The notes under the pieces: generated by a model
Told to the model about the DNA's origin: nothing
Databases searched by the model: none
Seen by the model: the letters and a program-made list of their open reading frames with translations, nothing else
Part shown: one piece after another, positions 8,005 through 18,400 of the stretch
How positions within the stretch are numbered: the first letter of the stretch is position 1
Layout of the letters: every line of letters begins with the position of its first letter
Made by a program: the position numbers and the translations under genes
NCBI GenBank assembly: GCA_949514915.1
Contig: CATFLP010000032.1
Coordinates: 1-32,926, forward strand
Source: Methanobacteriota archaeon
Lineage (GTDB): Archaea > Thermoplasmatota > Poseidoniia > Poseidoniales > Poseidoniaceae
Length of the DNA: 32,926 bases
Direction: 5' to 3'

Positions 8005-9780
8005 ATGCGAGTCGCTGTATTGAGGGAAGATAGTTGCCAACCAAAGAAATGTATGGATGAATGTCATGCTTTTTGCCCACCAGTTAGAAATGGAATAGAA
8101 TGCATTGTAATGAACGAAACCACAGGAAAACCAATCATTAGTGAAAGTTTATGCATTGGTTGTGGAATATGTATTAACAAATGCCCTCATGATGCTCTAA
8201 TTATTACCCAACTTCCAAGTGAATTAGAAACTGATATGATACATCGTTATTCAATGAATGGGTTTAGATTATTTAGATTACCTGCCCCTAGAGAAAAACA
8301 AGTTGTAGGCATATTAGGTCCAAATGGAATGGGAAAATCTACTGCAATAAATGCACTCAGTGGGCAACTAATTCCAAATTTAGGAGATTGGGATAATTTA
8401 GAACCAAATTGGGAAAATGTAATTGCAGAATTACCTAGAGGGGAATTAAGAGATCACCTAACTACAGTTTCTGAGGAAGGTGTAAAAATTGCAGTAAAAC
8501 CACAATATGTAGACCACCTTCCAAAAGTAATCAAGGGAAATGTTGGTAATTTATTATCAAATATTGATGAAAAAGAAGAATTAGAATCAGTTTGTCAAGA
8601 ATTAGGAATCTCCCATATTTTGGAGAGGGATATTACTCAATTATCTGGAGGAGAATTACAAAGAGTAGCTATAGCAGCAACAATATTAAGAGAAGCTGAT
8701 ATCTATTTCTTTGACGAACCTTCATCATATCTTGACATACATGAACGTATGAGAATTGTAAAAATTATTCAAAAATTATCTGAAAATAAAAAAATAATTG
8801 TTATTGAGCATGATTTAGCAATATTAGATGTTCTTTGTGATTTAGTACATATTGTATATGGAGAAAAAGGTGCATTTGGAATATTCACACCTCCAAGAAC
8901 TACTAGAACTGCGATCAATGCATATCTTGATGGATTTCTTCCTGAGCAAAATGTTAGAATTAGAGATAAACCAATTAAATTCCAAACACATACAGAACGT
9001 AATACTGAAAGGGACTTCCCATATTTAGAATGGGGGGATTTGGAAAAAAAATTAGGAAACTTTTCTTTGAAAACAGGAGAAGGGAAAATTCACCGCTCAG
9101 AAGTTGTTGGTGTTGTCGGTGCTAATGGTATTGGAAAATCAACATTAGTAAAAATTCTAGCAGGAGAACATGAAGCTGATAATGGATGGATTACAATGGA
9201 AGCTAAAATATCTTACAAACCACAACATGTTGAAGCAGGTTTTGAAGGAACTGTAAGAGAATGGTTAGATGCAGAATTAGGTGCAAGATGGCTACAAGGA
9301 GACTTTAATGTCAATGTAGTAAAAGCATTAGGGGTTGATAAATTAGTTGAACAAAACACGACCACACTTTCAGGAGGGGAACTACAAGCAGTTTCAATAG
9401 TTATTTGTCTAGGTCGAGAAGCAGATCTTTATCTTCTTGATGAACCAAGTGCTCATCTTGATGCAAATGCAAGAATGGAAGCTGCAAAAGCAATTAGAAG
9501 AACAATAGAAGGCAATGAAAAATCTGCATTTATTATTGATCACGATGTTTATTTCATTGATATTGTATCAGATTCATTATTAGTTTTCGAAGGAAAAGGA
9601 GGAGTTGAGGGTTTTGCAAATGGACCTTTCAGATTAAGAGAGGGGATGAATAAATTCCTCTCTAATGTAGACATTACATTTAGAAGAGATCACGATACTA
9701 AAAGACCAAGAATAAACAAATCAGGAAGTAGGAAAGATAGAGAACAAAGAGCAAAGGGTGAATATTTCTATACTGAGTGA
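8005..9780 (+). CDS. ABCE1/Rli1 ribosome-recycling ATPase
   Basis: ABCE1 splits ribosomes after termination, working with aPelota or aRF1, and is essential in archaea. The 591-residue protein has the N-terminal iron-sulfur domain with Cys 11, 16, 20, 24, 50, 53, 56 and 60, including CIGCGICINKC for the second cluster. The first ABC ATPase has Walker A GPNGMGKST (105-113), signature LSGGELQ (212-218) and Walker B ending DEP (236-238). The second has GANGIGKST (371-379), LSGGELQ (454-460) and DEP (478-480). Length matches the archaeal family (about 590). The start is set by an AGGAGG ribosome site just upstream. The next gene begins within a few bases of its stop, so the ribosome-recycling gene is cotranscribed with two nucleases. 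Confidence 0.97.
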   Translation: MRVAVLREDSCQPKKCMDECHAFCPPVRNGIECIVMNETTGKPIISESLCIGCGICINKCPHDALIITQLPSELETDMIHRYSMNGFRLFRLPAPREKQVVGILGPNGMGKSTAINALSGQLIPNLGDWDNLEPNWENVIAELPRGELRDHLTTVSEEGVKIAVKPQYVDHLPKVIKGNVGNLLSNIDEKEELESVCQELGISHILERDITQLSGGELQRVAIAATILREADIYFFDEPSSYLDIHERMRIVKIIQKLSENKKIIVIEHDLAILDVLCDLVHIVYGEKGAFGIFTPPRTTRTAINAYLDGFLPEQNVRIRDKPIKFQTHTERNTERDFPYLEWGDLEKKLGNFSLKTGEGKIHRSEVVGVVGANGIGKSTLVKILAGEHEADNGWITMEAKISYKPQHVEAGFEGTVREWLDAELGARWLQGDFNVNVVKALGVDKLVEQNTTTLSGGELQAVSIVICLGREADLYLLDEPSAHLDANARMEAAKAIRRTIEGNEKSAFIIDHDVYFIDIVSDSLLVFEGKGGVEGFANGPFRLREGMNKFLSNVDITFRRDHDTKRPRINKSGSRKDREQRAKGEYFYTE

Positions 9781-9785
9781 CTGAT

Positions 9786-11603
9786 ATGCCATACGTAAAA
9801 CCACCTCTTGGAGGACCAATTGGAAGAAGCAGAATGAGATTATCTGCAAGTTCTTTAGTTACTTGGGAAAGAGGAAAAAGAGACTGGTTTTTAAAATATA
9901 AAATAGCACTTAAAACACCCAAAAATCCCGAAATGATTCTTGGGATAATTATTGAAGAAGCCCTTATAGGTCTAATGATGGAATCACCATCATGTAATCA
10001 CTGCCCTGAAAAATCAATTTGGTCTGCTTGGATGAAACATGAAGAATATATTCCTACAGACAATGCCCCAGACATAAATTCTATCAATGATTTAAAAAAA
10101 TGGATCGTTAAAAAAGTTCCAGATGCTGCAAAAGTTGTTTGGGATGAAGGTAAAAAGAAATGGGATGAATCAGTATTCAAAAGAGATGACCGGGCATGGG
10201 AAGATATTAGTATTGAACTAATTGAAAAAATGCTGATTGGAGGAATTGAATTATTCTTGGAAGAAATTGAAAAATGTAATGGGAAAAATGGCGGACCACA
10301 TTTAGAAAAATGGAGGGCAAATGGTGATCCATTTCCAATACCTGCTCCCTGCTGGCATCAAAAAGCAAAACATCCAATTCCAGAAAAAGTTCCTAAACAC
10401 ATGGATACTGAATTTTTCGATAGTAATTTTTTTGATACTCCATTTACAAATAAAGATAAAGTAAATCTAAAGGAAGTATGGGAAATTACGAGGCCATGGG
10501 CAAAAGATCCAAGAATATGGCAACCACAAAGATTGTACCATCAAGAAGGTTGGGCTTCAGGAGAAATGGATTTAATGATAAGATGGGATGAAAAAGCAAA
10601 AATTGTGGATATTAAAGCAAGTGATGGGAAAAGTAAATACTCCGTAGGACTACCCATTCAATTAAGATTTTATGGTTGGCTAATACAAGAAATAAAAAGA
10701 ATATCTGGATTAGAATTTGAACTTTCTGGATTAGAAGGTTGGTACTTAAAAGTCCCATTTAGAAAAATTGTAGATTTAATTCCAACTTCAGAGATACCTA
10801 AAGAAACAAAAAGATTGAAGTCTATTTGGAAAGAACAACAAGAAACAAATAGAGAAAATTCAAAATGCCCTATAAATGGAGATTTGAATCTATTATCTAC
10901 CACATTAGAATCGATTACTCCAAAAAGATGGGAAGGAGAAAATTTAGAAAAAATTTGCAAAAAATTAGAACCTGAATATCCTTATTGTAAAATTCTTTCA
11001 ATACCAGATAGATTGAATGTAAAAGGACATATTTCAGGAAAATGGGGGCCATTAAACAATCATTTTGGTGAACTAGTTCATGGCGCACTTATTTCAAATT
11101 CCAAAGGCGGAAATGTAAATATTACCTTAGAAGAAAGTCAACCTAATTCTCACATAGAACTTAGTAACTTAATTGATGGTGAATATGTGATTTTAGATGC
11201 GATGCCAGGAATATGGAGAGACATGCCAAGATTATATGTTGATGAAAAAAGTAAAATTATTCCAATAAATGAATATAAAGAGGATGAGGAATTAACTCGT
11301 TTGGGAAGAATTTTAACAAAGACAGATATTCAGGGATTAGTAATCTCAAGATCAAAAAATAGTGGGAGAAGATTAGATGGGAGGCCATGGTCCATGGAAA
11401 GTTGTCACCTTTGGGATGGAGAAGCAATAATCGAAGTAGTTGCATTTGGGTCAGCGATTGGGGGTAAATTCTCATCAATAATCTGTGGTGATTTAGTAAA
11501 AATAAGAGGAGCAGAATTAGGATGGAGGAATGGCATTCCACAACTCAGGTTAAACCCTAGAAAAACAAAATTCGAGGTTATTGAAAAAGATTCATCTAAC
11601 TAA
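9786..11603 (+). CDS. RecB/Cas4-like PD-(D/E)XK nuclease with C-terminal OB-fold-like region
   Basis: The central part carries the PD-(D/E)XK signature of the RecB/Cas4 group: Gly-Glu-Met-Asp with D262, then VDIK with D275 and K277, then QLRFY (292-296) corresponding to the QxxxY helix. Near the N-terminus, LSASSLVTWERGKRDWFLKY resembles the S-SL--Y--CP start of these nucleases, but the usual Cys is missing. GIIIEEAL (53-60) aligns with the motif that normally holds His, which here would be Glu. C70 and C73 form a CNHC pair. Residues about 400-600 look like one or two OB folds, including a stretch resembling RPA-type ssDNA binding (LDGRPWSMESCHLWDGEA). No helicase domain is fused. Numbering is from the ATG at 9786; a GTG at 9777 overlaps the ABCE1 stop and is a possible alternative start. 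Likely a DNA-end or single-strand nuclease; specific function unknown. Confidence 0.72.
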   Translation: MPYVKPPLGGPIGRSRMRLSASSLVTWERGKRDWFLKYKIALKTPKNPEMILGIIIEEALIGLMMESPSCNHCPEKSIWSAWMKHEEYIPTDNAPDINSINDLKKWIVKKVPDAAKVVWDEGKKKWDESVFKRDDRAWEDISIELIEKMLIGGIELFLEEIEKCNGKNGGPHLEKWRANGDPFPIPAPCWHQKAKHPIPEKVPKHMDTEFFDSNFFDTPFTNKDKVNLKEVWEITRPWAKDPRIWQPQRLYHQEGWASGEMDLMIRWDEKAKIVDIKASDGKSKYSVGLPIQLRFYGWLIQEIKRISGLEFELSGLEGWYLKVPFRKIVDLIPTSEIPKETKRLKSIWKEQQETNRENSKCPINGDLNLLSTTLESITPKRWEGENLEKICKKLEPEYPYCKILSIPDRLNVKGHISGKWGPLNNHFGELVHGALISNSKGGNVNITLEESQPNSHIELSNLIDGEYVILDAMPGIWRDMPRLYVDEKSKIIPINEYKEDEELTRLGRILTKTDIQGLVISRSKNSGRRLDGRPWSMESCHLWDGEAIIEVVAFGSAIGGKFSSIICGDLVKIRGAELGWRNGIPQLRLNPRKTKFEVIEKDSSN

Positions 11604-11617
11604 CCAATTCAAGAACC

Positions 11618-12457
11618 ATGAAGTCTAGGGAACTCTTGCTGAGGAGTATGAGTTTAGATAATTCACAAATTATTGCTTTTGATTTAGAAACTACTGGAAC
11701 CAATACAAGTACTGACCAAATTGTTCAAATCGCATATGGATTCTATGTAAATGGTGATTTAAAAAATCCCGTAACAAAACTATTCAAACCAACAATTCCA
11801 ATTAACCCTGGTGCTGAAAGAGTTCATGGCCTTTCAATGGAAAAATTAGAAAATGAGCCTTTATTTAGAACTGAAGCTGCTAAAATCAGAGAAATTTTCT
11901 CTAAAGCAGAAGGCATTATGGGGTATAATGTTGGTTTTGATATATCTGTAATTCAAGCTGAATTTGAAAGGGCGGGAGTGCCTCCCTTAGATTTGAGCAA
12001 TGTTGCAATATATGATGCTTATCTTATTTGGACTAAACATGAAGGTCGATCATTATCTCATGCTGTTGAAAGATTTCTAGGAAAGCCAATGGAAGATGCA
12101 CATGATGCATTAGCAGATATCACTGCAACAGTAAATGTATTTGACAAAATGCTTGATGAATTTTCAATGAATGAATATAGTGGGAAAGATTTTACAGCAA
12201 TATTCAAAGGGAATAAAGTAGATTTTAGTGGCACATTTAGATGGGAAGATGGAGAAGTTGTACTTGGAATTGGAAAACATAAAGGTACAAGAGCAGTAGA
12301 TGTTGCAAGCAAAAGTAATTACCTTCAATGGATTATGAAAAGTGACTTTGCAACAGATGCTAAAGCCATAGCCAGAAAAGCCATCCTATTACATCATGAA
12401 CCGTTAGCATTCAAAGAATGGATTTACCATAATTATGGTAAACCATCTAGTAAGTGA
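11618..12457 (+). CDS. DEDDh 3'-5' exonuclease (DnaQ/ExoX-like)
   Basis: The DEDDh catalytic set is complete: D22 and E24 in FDLETTG, D108 in YNVGFDIS, and H162 plus D167 in DAHDALAD. VHGL (69-72) matches the family's Exo II neighbourhood. Residues about 203-255 form a small C-terminal domain with GIGKHKGT and YLQWIMKSDF, resembling the ExoX C-terminal domain (DUF3820-like) of bacterial exonuclease X. It would remove nucleotides from 3' ends of DNA, in repair or proofreading. It lies 14 bases after the RecB-like nuclease, which suggests a joint role. The ATG at 11618 has no clear ribosome site. The ATG at 11648 has GAGGAG directly in front, at an unusually short distance; either start leaves the catalytic domain intact. 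The gene ends seven bases from the convergent giant gene. Confidence 0.85.
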   Translation: MKSRELLLRSMSLDNSQIIAFDLETTGTNTSTDQIVQIAYGFYVNGDLKNPVTKLFKPTIPINPGAERVHGLSMEKLENEPLFRTEAAKIREIFSKAEGIMGYNVGFDISVIQAEFERAGVPPLDLSNVAIYDAYLIWTKHEGRSLSHAVERFLGKPMEDAHDALADITATVNVFDKMLDEFSMNEYSGKDFTAIFKGNKVDFSGTFRWEDGEVVLGIGKHKGTRAVDVASKSNYLQWIMKSDFATDAKAIARKAILLHHEPLAFKEWIYHNYGKPSSK

Positions 12458-12464
12458 TTCATTT

Positions 12465-15400
12465 TTATTTCATCCTATGGAATGAGCCGTCTTCTTCTTG
12501 CTTCCATTCTTGACCATCAGTCGTAACATACCAAGTTCCATCAGGTCTTGAGTCCCATTCACCATTTCCAGGGAGATCTTCCCATTTTGGCACATAGGTG
12601 ACTGCTGGTTGAGCAGGAGGAGGAGATACTGGCCCAGCTGAAGGTGGAGGTGGAGCAACTTTACCTGATGGTGCAGGCATATGCTGCCTTTCATCAAAAT
12701 CATCCTCATCATCATACCAATATTCTTCATCGCCATCTCTACGTAAAATAATAACAACTATTGACGCAATTACAATAATGAATACTACTGCAATACCTGC
12801 AATTAATGTATCATCATTCATTCCAAGGAAACCAGATTCAAGAGTTTCTAATGACTCCACTAAAGGTGCTTCAACTAATTCAAGATTAATACTATCATTA
12901 TTTAACTGTAAATACAAACTTTGTTGTCCAGACCTTACTACAATATATGTAAAAGAATCTAACCTCTTACTTTCACCTGGACCAAGTACAATACTCTTTG
13001 TTTCTACTGTTCTCCAAATTCCTTCTGAATCACTTTCAACTAGAGAAATATTAACGGTTCCTTCTTGATTTCCTTCATTAACCATTGTAACTGTTACTGA
13101 AATTGGATCTCCAACTTGAATCATTGTTTGGGCATCAGGTAAAACTTCAATGTAACTAATTGATGGTTCAAACTTCTTCAATACTAATGCTGGTGAAATA
13201 GGTACTTGTTCAATTCCTTCCCCTTGAAGTGTGAAACCTGCTGCATCAGTTCCCTCTACCCAAACAATCAATTGAGGGTTATCTGCAAGATTTACAAAAT
13301 TATCAGGATTGAAATCAATATCTGCTTGATATGTCCATGTTGGACCTACAACACTTACCAAATTAAGATCTACAGTATTTTGACTACCTGAAATATCTGC
13401 TCCATTTAATCGATATACCCAATTTAATTTTAGTGGTCCTGTGGGCATTCCTATTTCTTCATATACTTGAGCAGTTACTGTTAAATCATTCATATTATCT
13501 GAATAAAGTACATTCAATGTCTGCCCAATAAATTGTAAATTCGGTGCAGTGCTATCAACTGTTACCTCTGCTCTTGATGAGGTTGCATCTTCTGCATTAC
13601 CAGGTAATCCTAAAATTTCAAATTGTAAATCCATAGTAGATTTTGCTATAGGCCTATTAGGCAATAAGAATGAAATTTCAAATGTTCCGTCTGTATTAAC
13701 AGGAACTTGTTGTTGAATTAATGTAGAACCATATTGTAATCTAAACTCTACAATTAACCCTGATGGGACATTCAACATTGTTGCACCGGAATCCGCAAAT
13801 CCAATGTGTCCTAATGCTAATACTTCATCTCCTTGTTGAACTATTAAATTAGACTTAGAGGATTCAGAAACTGGTGGAGTTGAATCTTCTAACATATCTA
13901 CAACCGCTTCAACTTCATAATCAATTTTCCAACGAATCTGATTAACGTCTCCGTCAATTGTTTCAATTAATGGATTATCTAAATCATCATCAAAAATTAA
14001 AATTGATGGGAATTGCCAATTATTTGCTAAAACTACTGGGAAATCCCACGACAAACTAAATGTCGTAGAGATAAGATATACGTTATTTCCTTCATCCACA
14101 ACATTAATATCAATTATTTCTACAAAACTACCTTCAATTTCTGTTGTTTCTGGATCATCTTCTAATGTCCACCAATCATTTGTTTTAGGTGAAAATATTA
14201 TTTCACCACGAGGTGCTTTTTGACTTCCAAGTAATTGAATTCTTATTTCATCAATTGTTTCTATTCCATTACCTTCTATGATTTTCATATCTAATGTATG
14301 TTCTTGTCCAAGAAGTAACCTCTCCTCAGATGTATCCAGGCTTAAACTTCCATAATCTAATTCAGTCATAGTGTTAATTGCAGTTACAACAGTAGCTAAA
14401 TCATTATCCAATCCAGGGCTACCTCCATTTGCAAACTCTAAGCCTACAAAATCAGTACCTGTAACATAAAGACTTACTTTTGCGTTATTTTCGTTTCCAT
14501 CAACATTTAATGGTGGTAATTCAATATATTGTTCACCAACCCTAGATTCTATCAAACCTTTAGTTTGTGAATTATATTCTTCCTCTTGTGCTTCTCCATC
14601 GCCATTTAAATCATCTAAAGATTCTCTCCAGTAATGAATTACAACTTCATCACTCATTCCTTCAGAATCTTCTATATCTAATTGTAACAACAATGACTTT
14701 GATGGATCCCATGTATAGCCATCAGCATCTTTCAAACCAAAATTTGTTCTTGCATGTATTGCATTTACTAACGGTTCATTTGTATCAACTCTCATACTAA
14801 ATGAAATTGGATTTGTAACATCTAATGCTGTTGTAGATCCAGTAGGCCCTGCTTCTAAAATTGAGGGTATAAAATTAACAAGTTCTCTAACAGTCCCATC
14901 TGTTTCAAATGAAGGTATGGTCACATCAGTTGTCCACATCCCAGCACCTGTAGAGGTTGCAACAACTTCTAAACCACTCATATTAATACTTGTAACAAAA
15001 TCAGTATCCATTGGTCTTATTCCTGCAGTATTCTGAAATCGTACTGATCCTGAAATCTCAACAATGGAGTTTCCTTGAATCCATGGAGGAATTCCTGGTG
15101 TAAACTCAATTGTTCTTCCTAATTGATCCGTAAATTCAACAAAGTCAATTTCAAGATCATTTTCTACAGCACCAGGTGTTCCTAATCCTCCAGATAAGGA
15201 AGTGGCAGGCGCTAAACCGTATCCTGTATGATTGTAAGCTTGTGAACTCCATAGAATCTCAAATTCATCATTCCATGACCAATCTGATTGGAATATCCAA
15301 TCTACCATCCATGATTCCCCAACTAATTGTACATTAGAACCAACAGTATCCAAAGTTACAACTTCTGAACCAGTGGTTTGAATAAATGTAGGATTATCTT

Positions 15401-18400
15401 GTAAATCTATTAATTCAAATTGAATCATTTGTCCACTTGTTGCTTCTCCAGTTAAGGTAATATGATCTATTTCAGTAGTAGAATACAAGTGATGATGTCC
15501 AGTTAATAACGAAACATCTTGACCATCTGGATATATTGTTATTGGAGCATTGAATGGTTCATTAGTTATCATTAATTCGTGATATATTTCACCACTAATT
15601 CCAACTGCTCCTCTATCTGCACTTAATGTCAAAGGAATATTTATCTCAGCATCATTTGTTTGTAATTTCATATCTTCATGATAATTATACATTTGATCTT
15701 CAAGACCACTTACTCTTTCGGTTAAGTGGTATCCTATTACCACACTTCCTAGCAATACGTCATAATCTGAACCTGTTGTTTGAAGTTCAATTTCAACTGA
15801 AGACCAATCTCTACCAGTTGGATCTACGTGATCTACAGTCAGTCCATTTATTGCTGCAATTGTCATAGCATCTAATGGCATATGTCCAACACTCCATCCT
15901 GAAGGCATTGTCGCTTGAGTAACTCCCGCAATTGTAACTTCTAAATCTGAAGATGTTGCTTCATCTGTAATGAATGAAATTACTCCTTCATAAACATTAG
16001 AGTGAGTAGGTATTAATACGGTTGTAGAACTAGATCCCGTTCCAAATCCTGCAAAAGTATTGTATTGAATTAAACCATCATTTGGCATGCTCATTCCTGA
16101 ATTTCCAGAGTTTCCAGTACCATAGGCAGCACCTGCAGAACCACTAATTCCACCGCTAACATCTAAATTACCGCCATTATTAGTAAATCCATTATTTGTT
16201 GTGATAAATTCAATAAAACCGCCAGATCCACTTCCTCCACCATTTCCTCCATCATACATACCAATTCCTGGGTTAGGTCCTTGAGTTCCGTCTGCACCAT
16301 TGCCTCCATTACCACCTCTAGCATGAACTGACCCTGTTGCACCAATTGTGACATCATTAGCTTGAATTAGAATTGAACCTGCAGAACCTCCTCCTGCACC
16401 ATGACCACCGTCTCCAGTTCCACTTGGGGCTGGTTGTCCATGCTGTGAATCTTCTCCATTTGAAGAAATTACACCATCAACTGTAATCGTACCAGCAGTC
16501 AATATAAGTTCAGTTCCGCCTCTACCTCCAGTAGTTGGATTATTTCCAGTAACATTTCCTCCACTAGAACCACATTCGACTCCTGAACCGTATGAAATTC
16601 CACCATTTACAATTACTGGGTTTCCTCCACCATCACTTCCATTACTTGCATGTCCTGCTCCACCTGCACCATTATAACCAGTAGAATCTCCTCCTGCTCC
16701 TGGTCCATCCCAAACAACTGAACCAACATTAATTGCTCCACCTGATTGAACAATTATTTCATTGGCAGTTATTGATAACGTTCCACATCCTGCTGCTGAA
16801 ATTTCTCCAGAACTTGAAATAGTCAATACATCATAAGAATGTGAACCTGTCCATTGAACAGCATTATTGACTACGACACTAACTGCTCCTGCCCCTGGTG
16901 GTCCTGTTGCAGAACCTGAACCAACTGACATAACTTCAGAATTTGTTCCACTTGAAGCTGTTAATCCATCTCCAGCAATTCTATTTTGCCAACCAAAGTG
17001 ACCGTAATTAGGATTTGAATTAAATGACCAATCTACACTTCCATCACTTACTGCATCGATTTCAGGATTAAATGCTGGTTCCCAAAATTCTCCCTCTGCT
17101 ATGAAATCTTCTATCCAATCTCCAGGTCCAACCTCTATATCTACTCCATAACCAGATAATGGATGAGGCAAATATATTCTTGATTGAAGTGGCAACCCTC
17201 CATACTGATTACCTTGTGAATCTGTAATCCAAACAACAACTCCAGATCCTTCACCATCAACATAAATTTCCTGAATTGGTTTCGTAGATGCTACAAAATC
17301 GCTAGAAATTGTACCTACTTGACCTGTACTACTAGTAATATTACCATCATCGTTATCTAAACTAGGACCTATTTGCCAACCATTAACTTCTGTATCTAAA
17401 CCTAACATATACCTTGTTGAACCTATAGCTACATCACCAATCAAAGGTGTTACAAAAGGATCATCTGTTTCCAAATTTATTCCTACATATACTCCAGAGG
17501 AATAAGCATCTAAATCAAGGCCTGCTAAACTTAAAGGCAATTCTCTATTCTGAAATCCATCAATTGGTACCATATTAGAATCATATAAATTAGAACTTAT
17601 CTCCGTATTTGGAGGAGTTGCACTCATAACATCTACAAACCCATTCCCTAATTCATCCCCTGTAACTAAAGGAGTTAACCATTCTCCTTCTGAATCAAAA
17701 TAATCTACTTCAACTCCAATATTATCTACATACCATCCAGCATAATTGTAATTATAAACCGAAACAAAAGTAAATCTAAACTGTACTGTTGAACCGCCAT
17801 ATGATGTGATGTCTCCAACCATAGAATCCCAATTATTGTTGGAATTACAGCCTTGCCCAGTAGTACCAGACCATACATCTAAACTTTGGCCACCAGGAGT
17901 TAAAACATGGCTATAACCAGTATACATATTTGCTCCATGATACCATCCTTGCCCAGTTGCTGGATCTACTGAATCAAAATGATCCCAAGTAGTTCCACCA
18001 TCATCTGAAATAAATAATGCTGCACCTCCATAACCAGAATAAGTACATACCCAATGATCAAACACAATACGTGCTGAGGCACCAAGTGGAATTGTATATT
18101 CAGGAGTGTATACAAATGCTTCTAATGGGGTAAATGCACCACTAATATATGCAGTATCCAAACCTGTACCGAATGCATAAGGTGTACTTGGCGCACTAGT
18201 TGGTGATTGTTGATTTACACAATTTGTACATGTTGCCACAGTACCATACTCAAACAAATCTTGACCTGTAGGGTTTGACATTGTCCAACTTGAAGAAGGT
18301 ACTGAAGGTGAATTTTCAAAACCATCTGAAAAATATAAACCTCCTGCTCCAATCATTGTATATGCCCAATCATCAACTCCTCCTGTAGCATAATGTGTTG

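Noticed and set aside
9786-12457. CRISPR-Cas locus because of the Cas4-like nuclease
   Set aside because: No Cas1, Cas2, effector gene or repeat-spacer array is in the window; the protein is much longer than Cas4 and has OB-like segments.
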